A stretch of DNA of 64,000 bases from Sipunculus nudus (lineage: Eukaryota; Annelida; Sipuncula; Golfingiida; Sipunculidae), in NCBI GenBank assembly GCA_026874595.1, contig CM049319.1, positions 16,519,601 through 16,583,600 of the forward strand. The letters are read 5' to 3'. Positions 44,101 through 59,100 of this stretch are shown piece after piece. Position 1 is the first letter of the stretch. Each line of letters opens with the position of its first letter. A model generated the notes under the pieces. It was not told where the DNA came from and did no database searches. It saw nothing but the letters and a program-made list of their open reading frames with translations. The position numbers and the translations under genes are program-made.

Positions 44101-47100
44101 ATCATTCTTATTGTATCTTCAAAGAGCACTGTATTGATACTTTGATGATCAAATGAACAATGCTGTTCAGCATTATATATGAGTCTTTCAGTGACATATT
44201 ATGCAAGTGCACTGAATTGTTAGTGTGCAGAAATTAGTTCAATGGTGTTTGAAGGAGTATTATTTTTATATTAGGATTTAATTTTATTCTGATTGGTGTA
44301 AATTTAATTGGGGATGTTAGCCCAATCCCTCATGATGTACCTCAATGTTACATCAATGTCTCCTAACATTTCCTGCTTTATTGAAACCTTGCCCGGATGT
44401 CTCCATGTCTCCCCATGTTCTCTCCAAGCCACACCAACTGCTGGTTGGGGTAACACTGTGTGACAATGGGGTGACAGCAGAGTGACATCAGGGCATCATT
44501 CAGGTAGGGGGTAACACTGTGTGACAATGGGGTGACAACAGAGTGACATCAGGGCACCACTCAGGAAGTATCTGTTTAACCTTAGGAATGTGTGAACCGT
44601 GGACATGCCATAATGTTAAATGCTACAGGACAGAACCAAGATGAGGGCTCCATCCTCCTGCTGCCCTGCATATATCCCTGACCTCCATATCAAATCCCAA
44701 TATATCACACTTTGTTGCAGCCAGTTTATGAAATAAATTGCTGATTCCCAGTTTGAAATAGAAAATGGGATTTATCAATACTCTATTTGCAAGAGAAATC
44801 CATCTATTTGCAGATTTGCAGGAAAATGCAGATGACAAATTTAACCACCCTGGGGGTGGGTCTGAAAAATGGTCAGATGTTAAAGGTCAGGACAGAGTAC
44901 ACAGCCAGAAACATTTCAAAAACAGACCCACAATAACTTTCAAGTAGACAAGTATTAGTTTACAAAATGAAAGTAGTTTATCCAGGAAACTTTAGAGTAG
45001 CAAATGCAGTGATCCAACAACAGGCAAAAAAAGTTTAAATTTTATTTGTTTTACATAGACTGTACAACTATTAATGATAATTAAAACAAGGCACTCTCCA
45101 TGCCAGGGATAGTGACATTCAGTAGTATGAAAGGGTGTAAGAAACTTGGCAAAGAAGAACAGTCTGACAAAACAGGAAACACAGTTTTCTTATGGTAAAC
45201 CACAGTGTCGGAAAATATTGACAGGAAGTGGCCTTAAAAAGTTGTAATTCATGAGACTGGTGAACTATAAAGGGGATTATAACAAAAAAAACCTTGAACA
45301 AATTGATCACTGTTTAACTATTCTAAATATTTGTGTTAAGGAGAAGTTATCTGACTCATAATTTGGGAGCTGTGGTTCTGATATATGGCACGCAGCATGA
45401 TGTCATACATGTTGGTATGGTATGCATGTCTGTTAATGGGCTTGAGTCCAAACTGAACATACTTATAATGAATGCATGATGAATATTCATAGAATTCATG
45501 TAGAGGAACATAATGGTGTGTTGGCTAACAAAAAATGGTGTAATTGAAGGTATTACATGTGCTACCATGATAACATCAAGAGAACAGAATAAAAAAGAAC
45601 GCTGTTTTACTGCCTTATGTGGTTACGCGGCATGACAATACAGGTGAATTCCCCAGCCTCCTGGCCTTTATAGCCAGACTTTGCTGTGTGAACTGTTTCT
45701 ATGTTATCAAAGGCAATCATCAAAAGTCACATACTTGTGGGTCACATAGGAGAGGCATGCAAATATGAGTGTCACCACATAAAGAAGTTACATACACACC
45801 TGCAAAGCTGCAGCTGAATAAAACAACAAATGACTGAAAAGCAGGTCAAATATTATAGCTTAAAGGTCATAGGTCAAATGTTAAAGTTAAAAAGTCAAGA
45901 CATGCCTATTCATGAACTGGAGTATTTCCACATAAAGAAGTTACATAGCCTATATGCCTGCAAAGCAGTAGCTGAACAAAACAACATATGACTGACAAGG
46001 AAATCTGATGTCAAAGCTCAAAAGATATAGTTCAAAGTTGAAAATTTAAAGGCATATCCATTTATGAAATGGAGTATTACCATATGAAGAGGTAATATAT
46101 ACCCTTGAAAAGGTGCAGCAGAACAAAACAACAAATTACTGAAAAGGAGGTCTGATGTCAGAGTAAAAAGGTCATAGGTCAACTGCCACAGTTGAAAATT
46201 CAAGGTGTACCTATTCATGAACTTTGGTATGATCACATAAAGAAGTTCATACGCACTTGCAAAGCTGCAGCTGAACAAAGGAACAAATGACTGAAAAAGA
46301 GGTCAGATGTCAAAGCTCAAAGATCACAGGTCAAATGTCAAGATTAAAAAGACAAGGTGTAAATATTCATGAATTATAGTTCAATAAATCACGTGACACT
46401 GACCTCGATGATGGACCATCAATCAATCAACTAGACTCATTTGCTGCAGCGACCATGACCTTATAAGCTCTAGGTTCATTAAACTCTCATGTCTGCTCAC
46501 CACAGGCAAATGTCAACATCAATTTGATTTTCTTAATTTTTCCACTCCACTTTGCCTTTTTCCATATTGGTGGATCTACTGAGTGCACCTTTTTCTTTGC
46601 TAGTTAGTCATCCTCACCATGATGACCTGGTTAACCAATCATAATTTAGATGCACTGCTAGATTTTACTTAATCACCTAGTTGACCAAAGGAGGCTTATT
46701 ATCTGTGCATGTTGATTAAACAGATTCTCTATCTCAGCTTTATAAATTGCATTTTAACGAACCTCGAATTTGAATGGAGATGGAGGATTACCCTGTACAA
46801 AATTAGTCCCTGCCAGTCTGCCCTGCCATAGAACTGCATTAAATGATCCACGTTATATTTCCTGATTCTGAAGTGACATTAATTGGTAACTTCATTAGTG
46901 TCTCAGGATACCAATCAAGGTGCAATTGTGACTATTAGCAAATTCTGCAAAATATTTTGTATGACCTTTAATCAAAGTTCAGGACTCCAATGAAGTATTT
47001 CTAGCGCAAGATAACTTCATGAACACTGAAGAAACTTCAAAGGGCTTCTGTAATAGTTGTGTGAAGCAAATGACTTAAAACACAATATATATTTAGTAAA

Positions 47101-50100
47101 AAAGTGATTGCATGTGTCACTGATCTTTTTTCCATGACGGTGTCACTTTTTGCATGTTTTGCATGACAAAAATTTTAAAGGTATGGATGATGAAAGTCAT
47201 TTTCTGATTAAGGTGTCAAGGAACTGCCTTGATCTTGTCACTTTTAGTGGAAGAATCCAAATTCCATTACAATAATACAGTAAATATTATTTTTAAATCC
47301 TTTTAAAAGATTTAACATCAATCTCCTTAGCTGGATTCTAAATATTTTGGCCAAAACGGATAAAAAACACTTTAAAGAATAAGTTATTAGGACTGCTCTG
47401 TATATTATTAGTATATACTAAATTCACATTCAAAATGGTCTGAAACCCTTTTTGTATTTGTCATGGGAAAGGGGTATTTGTGTAATTCTGCTCATAGACA
47501 AACCACCAAATACAGTTAAAAACATAACCTCCTTGGCAAAGGTTTTTAAACATTTGGGCAAAGAAAATAAAATTAGTATGCTTATAAAATATTCTCTCCT
47601 CGAAAAGGAAAGGCAATAACAGAAAAGCCTGGCAAAAATCCTTAAGTAAACAGTAAAAACTGCCACCCTGTTAAAATACATCTTTAATTTCTCCAAATGG
47701 TGAAATCCTCTTTCAATCAAAGGTACTTATGATTTAAAGGGAGCTGAGGAAATTTGTTTCTGATCCTGTCATTATCCATGAGAGGAATCTCCCACTGTCT
47801 TCAAGATAACATTTCATAGGTGTCAAAATGTGAAATTACGAGCTACTAGAACTGACGTCAGAATCCTTTGATCTTGAGGCGTCAAAAAGAAACTAAACAA
47901 CAAGCAAAAAATAGATAAATCACCTTCTGTTTCAAAGCAACCAACCAATCATTTCACTTGTGAGAAAACATGGTCTCTGGCACAGAAAGACAATGCATAT
48001 TGTTCCAAGGGGAAGCATAAATGGTATTATATCAAGAAGAAAATTGAACAGCTTAGAATTGATAAACATAAACATAGCATTGTGTATATAACAAGCCATC
48101 CACTGTATGAACCATGATCAAACAATACAGAACAAACAACCCTCTAAGTGTCATAATACTCCATTATAGATGTGTGAATGGTTTAGTCAGCCATACATTA
48201 GATTACTCCTCTCATGTAAATCTAATCCTCTCCAGTATATCAGCTTTAAAGAACATATCAGTTTCATGGACTATATGGAGATATCCCAGACCACTAAGCT
48301 TTAATACATCATAATCAACCTGGGACTCTTTTCTCTGCTCAGGCATCGCAATCAGGTATAAACAGTCACTGAAACCTGTCTTATATTAATGACCTGACTT
48401 ATTACACTTGCACAGATGATGAGATGGATTTATAAGCTGCATGTTCTCCCATTCTACCCTTTGACACAGACTGATATGGTGCCTATATTCAACACATCTA
48501 TCAGAATTTGTTGATAAATTTTGTGTTTGGTGACCAGATCACACAGTGCTTGCCCTCTAATGCAGCTGTATCCAAGATTATAGAGGAAATCTGAGGGCTC
48601 TCAAGAGAGCACATACCTTTTCCAAGAGCAAAATGTCAATCATTTGAAAACCAGACCACTTTTCAACAGTAAAATACAAAATTTTGAAGAATCAGTGTCT
48701 TGCCTCATGACAGTTTTGATTTAAACATTTGACAGAAATCTATGACTATTTTTTAGATAAAATAGTACATAATCAAACAGATTGATGTACAAATCCCCCC
48801 AAAAATATAATCCTACATTCATATCCAGATTTATAATCAACAACAAAAAAAGTTATTTTATCAAATCCTTCTTGCTCCAAGATATACATATTTGGAAAAT
48901 GTTTCCCTGCATTTTTGACACATGACATTTGCCAAACTCTTTAGTACACTGCTTTACAGTGGTCAAGATACATTCATAGTAACTCCTTCCACTTTACAAC
49001 TACTTTCTGTAGAAGGGTTTGCTGGGTAACACCATTAGGACCAAGGATATCTTGCCCAATGAGAGTGAAATATTGTGGGTTTAAAACTTTGTCAAACCAG
49101 TGACACCCATCTCTCATTGGTAGAAACAGCCTTGGCCCTGTGCAAACTCCCTGGCCGCGTCAGCCAGCAATTAATCTTGCTATCGCAAGCAGTAGATAAG
49201 TGGGAGGAGTTATAGAATGAATGTAGGGTAACCATTGAATAAGGAGTGGTACTTTTTGCTTGAAACGAGAAAATATGTGAATGGCAGAATAAGATGAATG
49301 CATTAGGGATGTTCATTTAAACCTGTTAACCTTTTTGGCTCAGCTGACTGTGAGTCAACTGAGGTATAGGAATGGCGCTTTGTCCGCCGTCCGTCTGGCT
49401 GTCTCGTCGTCCTGCCGTCTGTTAGCAGGGCACAAATCGTAACTGCTGGACCTAGAAACTTCTAAGTGAATATCCAGGGAGGTCAATAAAAAATCTCCTT
49501 GGAAACCTGAAATTAGGTCACTGCGACCTATATTCTCCGAGCCATGGGGCTTGAAAATACCCCCAAGAATAATCAAAAATATAATACAAAACCTCCAATA
49601 TCTTGATAATTAATGCATGGATTGTCATGAATCTTGCCTTGAATATTGACCATGACTAGTTTTGTCAGTTCCCGAAAAGTGATGGTGCCACCTGTATTTT
49701 TTGTTATTTTAATGAATATTTAAAAATTTTTTTTACTATAAAATGACAACAATCATGTCAGTTTCTCAGCTGTTATTGCATCTAGTGTCCCAAAACCTGG
49801 TGTGTTTATTGATCACAAGTGGATGCCATATAGTTATCACCCTGTCTGTATGTCTGTTTGTCTGTCTGTCTGTCCATCCATCCATCCACACAAATTTGTT
49901 TCCAGATGATAACTCCAGGTTGTATTGACACATGGATTTCAAACTTGACTTACATATGGCCCACCACTAAAGCAAGAACCTATATGATGTTGGGGTCATG
50001 AGGTCAAAGATCAAGGTCACAGGACTCACTTTTTTAAAAAGATTAAGCCAAGCATTTCATCCCAAACTTTCCATTTCGCACATTTAGCTGATTTGCCAGT

Positions 50101-53100
50101 ATGGGGAGAGCATAAAAGAATTTGGGGTCACATGGTCAAAGGTCAAGGTCACAGGGGCCATCTGTTCACAAATTAGTTTCCAGATGATAACTCCAGTTTA
50201 GTTTGACATATTGGTTTGAAACTTAACTTATATATGACTCACCACTAAAGTAAGAACCGTGCGGATTTTGAGGTCCAACGGTCAAAGGTCATGGTCACAG
50301 GACTCATTTCTTTAAAAAGAATGCATATGCATTTGAAGCCAATCTTTTCATCCCAAATCTTCCATCTTCAAGTTATTGCTAACCTGCCAATAGGGGAAGA
50401 TTCTGTTCAATTTTTGGTTCATGAGGTTAAAGGTCAAGGCCACAGTTCCCACTTATTTAGAAAGATTGTGGATGCATTTAAAGCCAAACTTTTCATCCAT
50501 AACCTTCCATCTTGCAAATATAGCTGAGCTGCCAATAGGGGAAGAAACTGATTGATTTTAAGGTCAAAGGTCATCGTCACAGGGGCCCATCTGTCCACAA
50601 ATTAGTTTCTGGATGATAACTCCAGTTTGGATTGACATATTGGTTTCAATTTTGACTTATATATGACCCACCAATAATGTAAGAACTCTTTTGATATGGG
50701 GTCATAAGGCCAAAGGTCAAGGTCACACGACCCACATATTTAAAAGATTGTGGATGTATTTTTAGCTAAACTTTCTGTCCCAAACATTATATCATCCGGA
50801 TGTTGCTCACCTGCCAATAGTGGAAGTAACTGATGGATTTTGGGGTCACAAGGTCAAGGTCATGGGGGCCATCAATTCGCATATTAGTTTCCAGATGATA
50901 ACACCAGTTTAGTTTGAAATATTGGTTTCAAACTAGACTTATATATGGCCCACCACCTAAGTAAGAAGTATTGATTCTGGGGTCATGAGATCAAAGGTCA
51001 AGGTCACAGGACCCACTACTTTAGAAAGATTGTGGATGCATTTTTAAGCCAAATTTTTCATCTCAATCCTTCTATCATCAACATGTGGTGCACCTGCCAA
51101 TAGGGGAAGTTTCCTTTTGATTTTGGGGTCATAAGGTCAAAGGTTAAGGTCACAGGGCCCATCCATTCACAAATTAGTTTATGGATGATAATTCCAGTTT
51201 GGGTAGACAGGTTGGCTTCAAACTGATCACAGGACCAATATTTTGGAAAACATCATAAACATATATTTGGTTAAGAGATCCAGTGCAACAAATAAGTTGA
51301 TTGATATCACATAAATTATATCTGTTAGCCATAATCAAATATGTGTGATATCATATAAAATACATATTATTTTTCACAGCCAAGGAGCTGACCAGTTCTT
51401 ACTAGATAAAGAAATCGGTAGTTTTATTTAATGCAGCAATTGACCAGCCATGATTAGATGTATGATATAATATGACTGTGATTTGTTTCTGAATACAAGA
51501 GATGGCTAGACATAACTAATATGGTGCTATATGACTATGAAGTGCTTTCAGCATAGGAGTTTGTAAGTCATATTTAGTTTGACTGTATAAGGTTGTAGAA
51601 AACCCATTAACAGCTCCAGGGCACTCAGAGATAAAGAGCCAAAAGGCAGAGAGGTGACAAAGATTAAGCTGTCCTTGTAGTTAGGAATGTGAACATCTGT
51701 AGGGGCATCTACCAGTTGCCTGGCAACAGAACATATACTGTATCAGCCCCTCAGCTGTCATATCAAATGTCACAAAACCAGCTGGTGTAAAATATCACCA
51801 CAGCCAATCAACAATTTAACAGCATTCCAGGCTTGGTTACATCAACAGTTGTATGCCGATGACATATTTTATCTTTCACACCCTTTTTGGCAGTCAATGA
51901 ATACTGCCCACCTGATATTTGGATTGGTCTATTTACAACAAATAGGGAAGGGCAACAATAATACAAACTGTCACCACCACAATTCAGTCTTCTCCCCATG
52001 GCAGGGTGTTAACATGCCCCAAAGACTCAACCCAACTCAGGGAAAACCTCCATAACAGTATTAACACATACATGTTATCAAGTAACACTGATACCAAGTG
52101 GCCATTGGATGCTACAGCCAAGACATTTTATTCTTTCTTCTATTGTCACAGTCACATCTCATCTTGTTTATCACCGGCTATTTTTAGTGAAGTGATGATG
52201 TGGTACTCTGAGAAGGTACACTACTACAGTGACAACTCAGCCATTTTCACGATACAAGCATGTTGAATATGTTTTTTTCCAGTTACACTGAATTAAACAT
52301 ACACTGTATTTGATTAACCTCGAGTCCATACTGTGACAGACAAAAAACCTATTCAATGCCATATTCTATAATGTATTTGGTACAGTTCTCTTTTTTGTAG
52401 TTCTGGTGCATGCCCGTAAATATTCTACCTGAGGTGTATGCATTTAGGAAATGGTATCTAATATATGCACATATAGTTAATATGTGTTCACACTAGATTG
52501 ATACAAGTACCAACAATTATACTCTCTTAATGAACTTGGTATCAAAAATACCCCTCCTGATATTGGTTTGACCGATGTGGATTTAAACGCAAATGAATAC
52601 AGGTGTAGTGAGAACACAGCGTTGCTATGGAGACAGCAAAACTATATATTTGATACCATTCGAAGTGAATACAATTGTAGTGTGAACATGGCTTCAGTCA
52701 CATCAGTAATCAGTATAGTCAACAGACATACAAACTGACTGACACAAGAAAACATAATTTCGTTCATGAAGGTCACAAGGTGACAAGTTGTGGAATGGTA
52801 GACAAGTTGTTAAATGTTGGATATGGCTACCAAGTCCTCACTTTAAATAAATTTTCCAGATGATATAGTGGAATATTGGTTAAAAAAATTAAAGTATATA
52901 AAATAAACTAAAATGTTTTAGGTGCACAGTTAAATGGAATGAAATAATTTAAAAAATCCTATAATTCATCCAACACAAGCAGATTTATATAAAAACCAGT
53001 AGGCCCACATGATATAATAATGGTTCTGTGGGCCAAATTAAATTTCCACCACTGCAACATTAAACTCCTAACACAGTGCAAGGGGAGGGGACACAGTTAC

Positions 53101-56100
53101 AACATTAACAATCCTCTCCTCATGATAAACTGTGTTGTCATGACGATAAAGAAACTTGTTAAGTGGCACATCCTGGTAATGCCGGAGTCTTTCTGCACCT
53201 GCTCCGTTAAAACTTTACGGAATGTCCATAAAAATACTACCATTTCCTATACCATGCCCTGTGTGTTTTGCTCTCTCTAGTCACAACCATTCATACTGGA
53301 GTATGCATGTATGAATAAGACAGGCTAATATTATCCTGTTAAAAAACAGTGTTATAACAAGGTTATTGTGTAACAACTGTACTCTAAGAGAAAAGATGCC
53401 TTCTTCAACACATGGATCCCTATCTTTAACCAGGTGGTTAAAAGAAATAAAAGGTATGGTTCTCAGGCACCACCAGCATCAATTTTAAACCCCGGCATCA
53501 ACATTTTTTATTTTGATTTTTAATAGAAACTTGCCTAGCTCTAGCCGCTGGGTCATTTCTTTCAAGAAGATAAAATAATACAGTTTTGATTAAATTTCCT
53601 TTGTTATTTAGTGCTTTTACTTGTTTAGCAAAATAAAACAGTTATTATCATGCTTCTCCCTGATCATATGACATTTTTATCGAAAACATACAAAAAAGGT
53701 TTTAAAAAATCACTCACCCACATTGATTTCTTAAAAAATAAGCCTGAGAGCCAAACCTTATTTTTTTTTGGCCCCAAGAAGAATATTATGACACAGCTGG
53801 TGGCATATATGTTGGACACTTGTTAAATCTTGACAGACAAAACAAAGAAAATTTATATCTCAGACTATATGATACTATATGAAACTTCACTGTGGCAAAA
53901 TCTTGCTTGAACACAAGCACATAACAACAGGCCAGTAATAATACTATAATCTTTAATAATAATACAAACTGGATAAAAATGATAAATACCCTTCATTAAA
54001 ACCCTCAAAAACAGACAATCTCGGTGTACTTTTACAGATCAACCCTGTTTCCGGTGTGTCAGAGAACCGGTTGTTTTGCCATTTATACCCCCACTGCTGG
54101 TGTATTGTTATGACTGCGCTTGCTGAATCGTCTTTGATATGGATACCAATGTCACCACTGGAGCCCCCTGGTTTGTCAAGTAACCATTTATCCATAGTCC
54201 TTTCTTGGCCTTGAGCCTCTGAAGCTCGTTTGTCTATCTACATCCCTCTTGGGTCTGACATAATCTGTCAATCAAATTTTTTTTTCAGCCAGCTGAAACT
54301 GATCTGATTCCTGGCAAACTGATGTGACCTATGCACCCGGTGAGGATGTAACTGTGATACATATGCTGGATGGCATCTTTTGCCGCCAACAGGAAGGTCA
54401 CAGTCTCTTTTCTTTCCTGTACAGCATTGCTCAAGTACTGTTTTATTAAAGATATGCTGGCCTGGCAGATGACTAAGCAGGGTCTAAACAAGGCCAGGAA
54501 GAGGCCACATAGTCTATAGTACCAAGCTGAGCTTGCCCTTGAACTCTCCATCTGGTCCAGGGCTTCACTTGTGGTGACACTGGTTGAAATTTGGGGATGA
54601 GTTAACCCACCACTCTGGACCTGTTGCATCCACACTATAATTTGGGATGCAGAGTGGAAAAGAAGGATAGATGGTTGAATGTGTGGTTGAAAATTCATGC
54701 TTTGCCAAGTATTGGCAGAAAAAAGTTAAATTGACAGGTTAGGTTCCAAAAAATGGATCATTAACACGCAACTCACATGGACTTAACCATAAATAAAATA
54801 CTTCAAAGTCTTCCTGGTCACACTTCCTGGTAATCTACTCTGAGTAAAACTGAACAAAAAAATGTTTTTTTACCATGTTTGACAGGAAATTTAAAACCAC
54901 TTCTGTTGCATATATCAAACATACTGTATTAATTTATGGTATCAACAACAGTTGTTTCTGTTGCAGCTATCAACATCCATGTACATGTTCTCCCTATAAC
55001 AAACACAATGAGTAAGCAGTATTCAACATGCTTGAGTTGTATGTTCACATTGCAAAACTGCATTAGAACAAAATACATTTTAATGTATTTTGTATCAAGA
55101 CCACTTACTGGTGTGGTTTCAGCGCTCTGGAACAAAACACTAATTTACAAAAAATAGTACAGTGAAACAAAACACAAATTTATGAAAAATAAGTGTAGTT
55201 GGAATTAAACATGATCGGGAGGTAGTAAATTTTCTGTAATTTAAAAAATTGGCATCCACCTTGTTCAGTGAACATCTTTGCAGTAAATGAGTGGGAGTCT
55301 GATGGCCTCAGCTCCCAGTCTTCAAATAACAACCTTATCAATGTGGTATGTTTCACGGCAGTGATACATTATCTCACAATATGGTACATATCACAATACT
55401 TTGCTCACAATATGATACACTGTATGACACATATATAATAAATCACAGTTGAATCAAGTATTTCAAAACCATAAATAAATTAAAATTCAAATCCCGAGCC
55501 AAATTTTCCCTTGTATACAGAAATGTTAATAAGCTTTCTCAAATAAAAAGTATTTAAAAACCATAATTAAAAAAAATCGATATCTAAAACTATTAGGCAT
55601 TAGGATATCCAGTTAAATTTGTTTCTTACCAGTGTAATTACACCTTAGATATCTTACATGGTGCTGAGAGTCTATTTTAAATATCAGATGTCACTTCTCA
55701 TTAGGTGATCAATATAGATCAAATATCATCAGTGTGTCGATACATAGACATCTGACAATACCGATATGATATCTGACTTTGTATCGTGATGTATCTGTGC
55801 TCCATTGTATCATTTCAGCCCTATCCCACACAAAATAAGCTATGATTCTGCAACACCATGATACACCGCCCGCAGTGAAAGCATTTAAATGGAAATCGTC
55901 ACCCACACACAGAGAAATACATAAATATCATCAAGCTAGCTGTCACCCTGGGAGAGAGTTAATTATATAGGCTTGTACATAACCCCTAGCTATTGGGTCT
56001 GAAAATACTGGTAAAAAAAAGGTTGATTTGTCATCTAGCCTGGAGTGACAAGAATGACCTTAATGCAGGGGTACCTCTAAAAATGATCATCTGGCAATGA

Positions 56101-59100
56101 AATCTACAAACCCGGAGGGGAGCCAGAACGACTGGAAAATACGCAAAAAAGCTCCATCAGGTGTCAGGTCAAATGTTATTACACTGCTTTCTCACAAGCA
56201 CCATGCGATCTTTTGGCTATCAGGTTTCTGCCAGCACTGTTAAATAAACAAGCTAGAAAGAGGAATAGCATTTTTCAGATTTTTTTTCAGCCATTTTCAG
56301 TACAGCAAAACACCATCTAAGTGCCACATGTGTGAACTTTAAAACCAACTTTACTGGGCAAGTTTTGAATTAGTAACAGGAATGTTTGATCAACCACAAT
56401 TGATTAAACTGGCTCAAATCTGTCATCTTGGAGAGTCAATTATTCACATTTATATTTTTAGGATATGAAGCTAAATTATACTAATGGTTTCTTCAACAAA
56501 ACTGGTAAAAGTATTTGATTAAATAATGATTTCAAACCTAAAGTTATGCTGAAGCAAACCTTTTTGAATTGTACTATTTGATACATAATTGTTCTTTCTC
56601 ATAAAAACTACCTTTAATACAGTTATCTCAAACTGATACAATACCAACATTTGAATGTTTTCTATTACACAGTCCCCACACAGTGCAGTTTCCTATGATA
56701 TTATAGAAAATCTGATGAAATCACAGCTAGTGAGAGCACCCAAAACAGGCTCCTGTCATAGTAAATCACAGGAAATAACAGTGTCATAAGGTAATCAGCA
56801 TGTAAAAACCAGTGAATGCAGCATGGCATGTTCATAAGAACTTGTAGGAAACCTTTTATAATTGTAGGAAATCTCATTGTGCAAGGGGTCATCCACCACT
56901 GGGAAATGCTATGCTTTGCAACAATTGTATATGACTCGCAGTAAATCACATGAAATTACAGCATATTGTAGTATAGAAAATCATTGGGGAAGAAATGTTT
57001 GCGAGTCCGCTTCAGATATGGCGTTCGATAATCAGGGGATTTCGAGTCAGGGGAACAAATCTATCCTGCACTGGGATATACAAAAGTTTTCAAAAGCCAT
57101 GTCCTTGGATTAAAATGTTGCTGCACTGAAAGGCAGGACTATCAATACCATGCTTGGCAGACTTTTTAGCTGACCCAAACAAGAGCTTTTTTACTGAACT
57201 CTTTGTACCCACTGTATTATACCCAACTGTACACATGCAGGAAAATCAATACAGCCCACACAGAAAGATATATAAACCTCAGAAGGTAATTTTTTTTTCT
57301 CCTGGTGCCCTGCTGGCATTAATGTCAATCACAAGGGAGACACAGTTTGCTGACAGCTTTTGAAACAAAATACAAATGTCAATCTGTTTACTGTTTTATT
57401 TATACATTTTTTAGGCAAAACAATACAGTGCCTGTTGTGCAGACAACATAAGTTTATGTCAGCATAAATGTAAGTTCACTATTAACTCCAGTAACTGTAC
57501 CGTCCATTCAATGAAGTTGTGATTACATGCACTGACATGGTATTTGAACAAAACAGACCCAGTGAGCCAGGAAAATTTGTCAAGTTCTGAATATTTAAAT
57601 ATTGTGGAGGTGTCATGAAATATATTAAGAAACTAGACATTTCTTGGCACCGCAGGTGCCAGAGTATCCCCAGACATAATAGGCCCCCCCCCTTCAAGAA
57701 TAGACCCCCATTTTAGCAGCATATACTGACACTTGGCATATTTATTGTTTCTTCCATCTAACAATCAACAATCTTGTTGAAGATGTTGGTCCTGTGACCT
57801 TGATCTTTTTAAAGATGTGTCCTGTGACCTTGACCTTTGACCTCATGACCCCAAAATCAATTCGGGGCTTGCTTTCCAATGGGACATATGCAAGTCAGGT
57901 TTGAAATCTATACATCAATAAAGCAGGAATTATCATCCAGAAACTAATTTTTGGACAGATGGCTCCTGTGACCTTCACCTTTGACCTTGTGACCTCAAAA
58001 TGGATAGTGTTCTTCCTCTCTTGGCAGGAGAACTATATGTGCAAGATGAAAGATCTGAGATGAAATGTTTGGCTGAAAATGCATCCACATCTTTTTAAAG
58101 ATGTGTCCTGTGACCTTGACCTTTGACCCCAAAATCAATTTTGGTCTTGCTTTTCCAATAGGACATATACAAGTCAAGTTTGAAATCCATACATCAATAA
58201 AAGTAGGGATTATCATCCAGAAACTAATTTTTGGACAGATGGCTCCTGTGACCTTCATCGTTGACCTTGTGACCTCAAAAATTGATAGGGGTCTTCCACT
58301 CTTGGCAGGTGAACTTTATGTGCAAGATGAAAGATCTGAGATGAATTGTTTGGCTGAAAATGCATCCACAATCTTTTTAAAGAGGTTTCCCGTGACCTTG
58401 ACCTTTGACCTCATGACCCCTAAATCAATTTTGGTCTTGCTTTTCCAATAGGACATATACAAGTCAAGTTTGAAATCCATACATTAATAAAAGAAGATAT
58501 TATCATCCAGAAACTAATTTTTGTACAGATGGCTCCTGTGACCTTCACCTTTGACCTTGTGACCTCAAAATTTATAGGGTTCTTCCTCATTTGGCAGGTG
58601 AACTATATGTGCAAGATGAAAGATCTGAGATGAAATGTTTGGCTGAAAATGCATCCACATCTTTTTAAAGATGTGTCCTGTGACCTTGACCTTTGACCTC
58701 ATGACCCCTAAATCAATTTGAGTTTTGCTTTTCCAATGGGACATATACAAGTCAAGTCTGAAATCCAGACATCAATAAAAGAAGATATTATCATCCCGAA
58801 ACTAATTTTTGGACAGATGGCTCCTGTGACCTTCACCTTTGATCTTGTGACCTCAAAAATTGATAGGGGTCTTCCACTCTTGGCAGGTGAACTTTATGTG
58901 CAAGATGAAAGATCTGAGATGAATTGTTTCGCTGAAAATGCATCCACAATCTTTTTAAAGAGGTTTCCTGTGACCTTGACCTTTGACCTCATGACCCCAA
59001 AATCAATTCGGGTCTTGCTTTTCCAATGGATCAAATACAAGTCAGGTTTGAAATCCATACATCAATAAAAGAAGATATTATCATCCAGAAACTAATTTTT

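Noticed and set aside
48114-48314. Possible LINE reverse-transcriptase tail (YRCVNGLV)
   Set aside because: Only a handful of residues resemble the pattern and no WNSLP-type motif follows; too weak to call.
54285-54698. 137-codon open frame on the minus strand in intron 1
   Set aside because: No recognisable domain, no splice-consistent link to the gene and composition like translated intron. Kept only as unrecognised.
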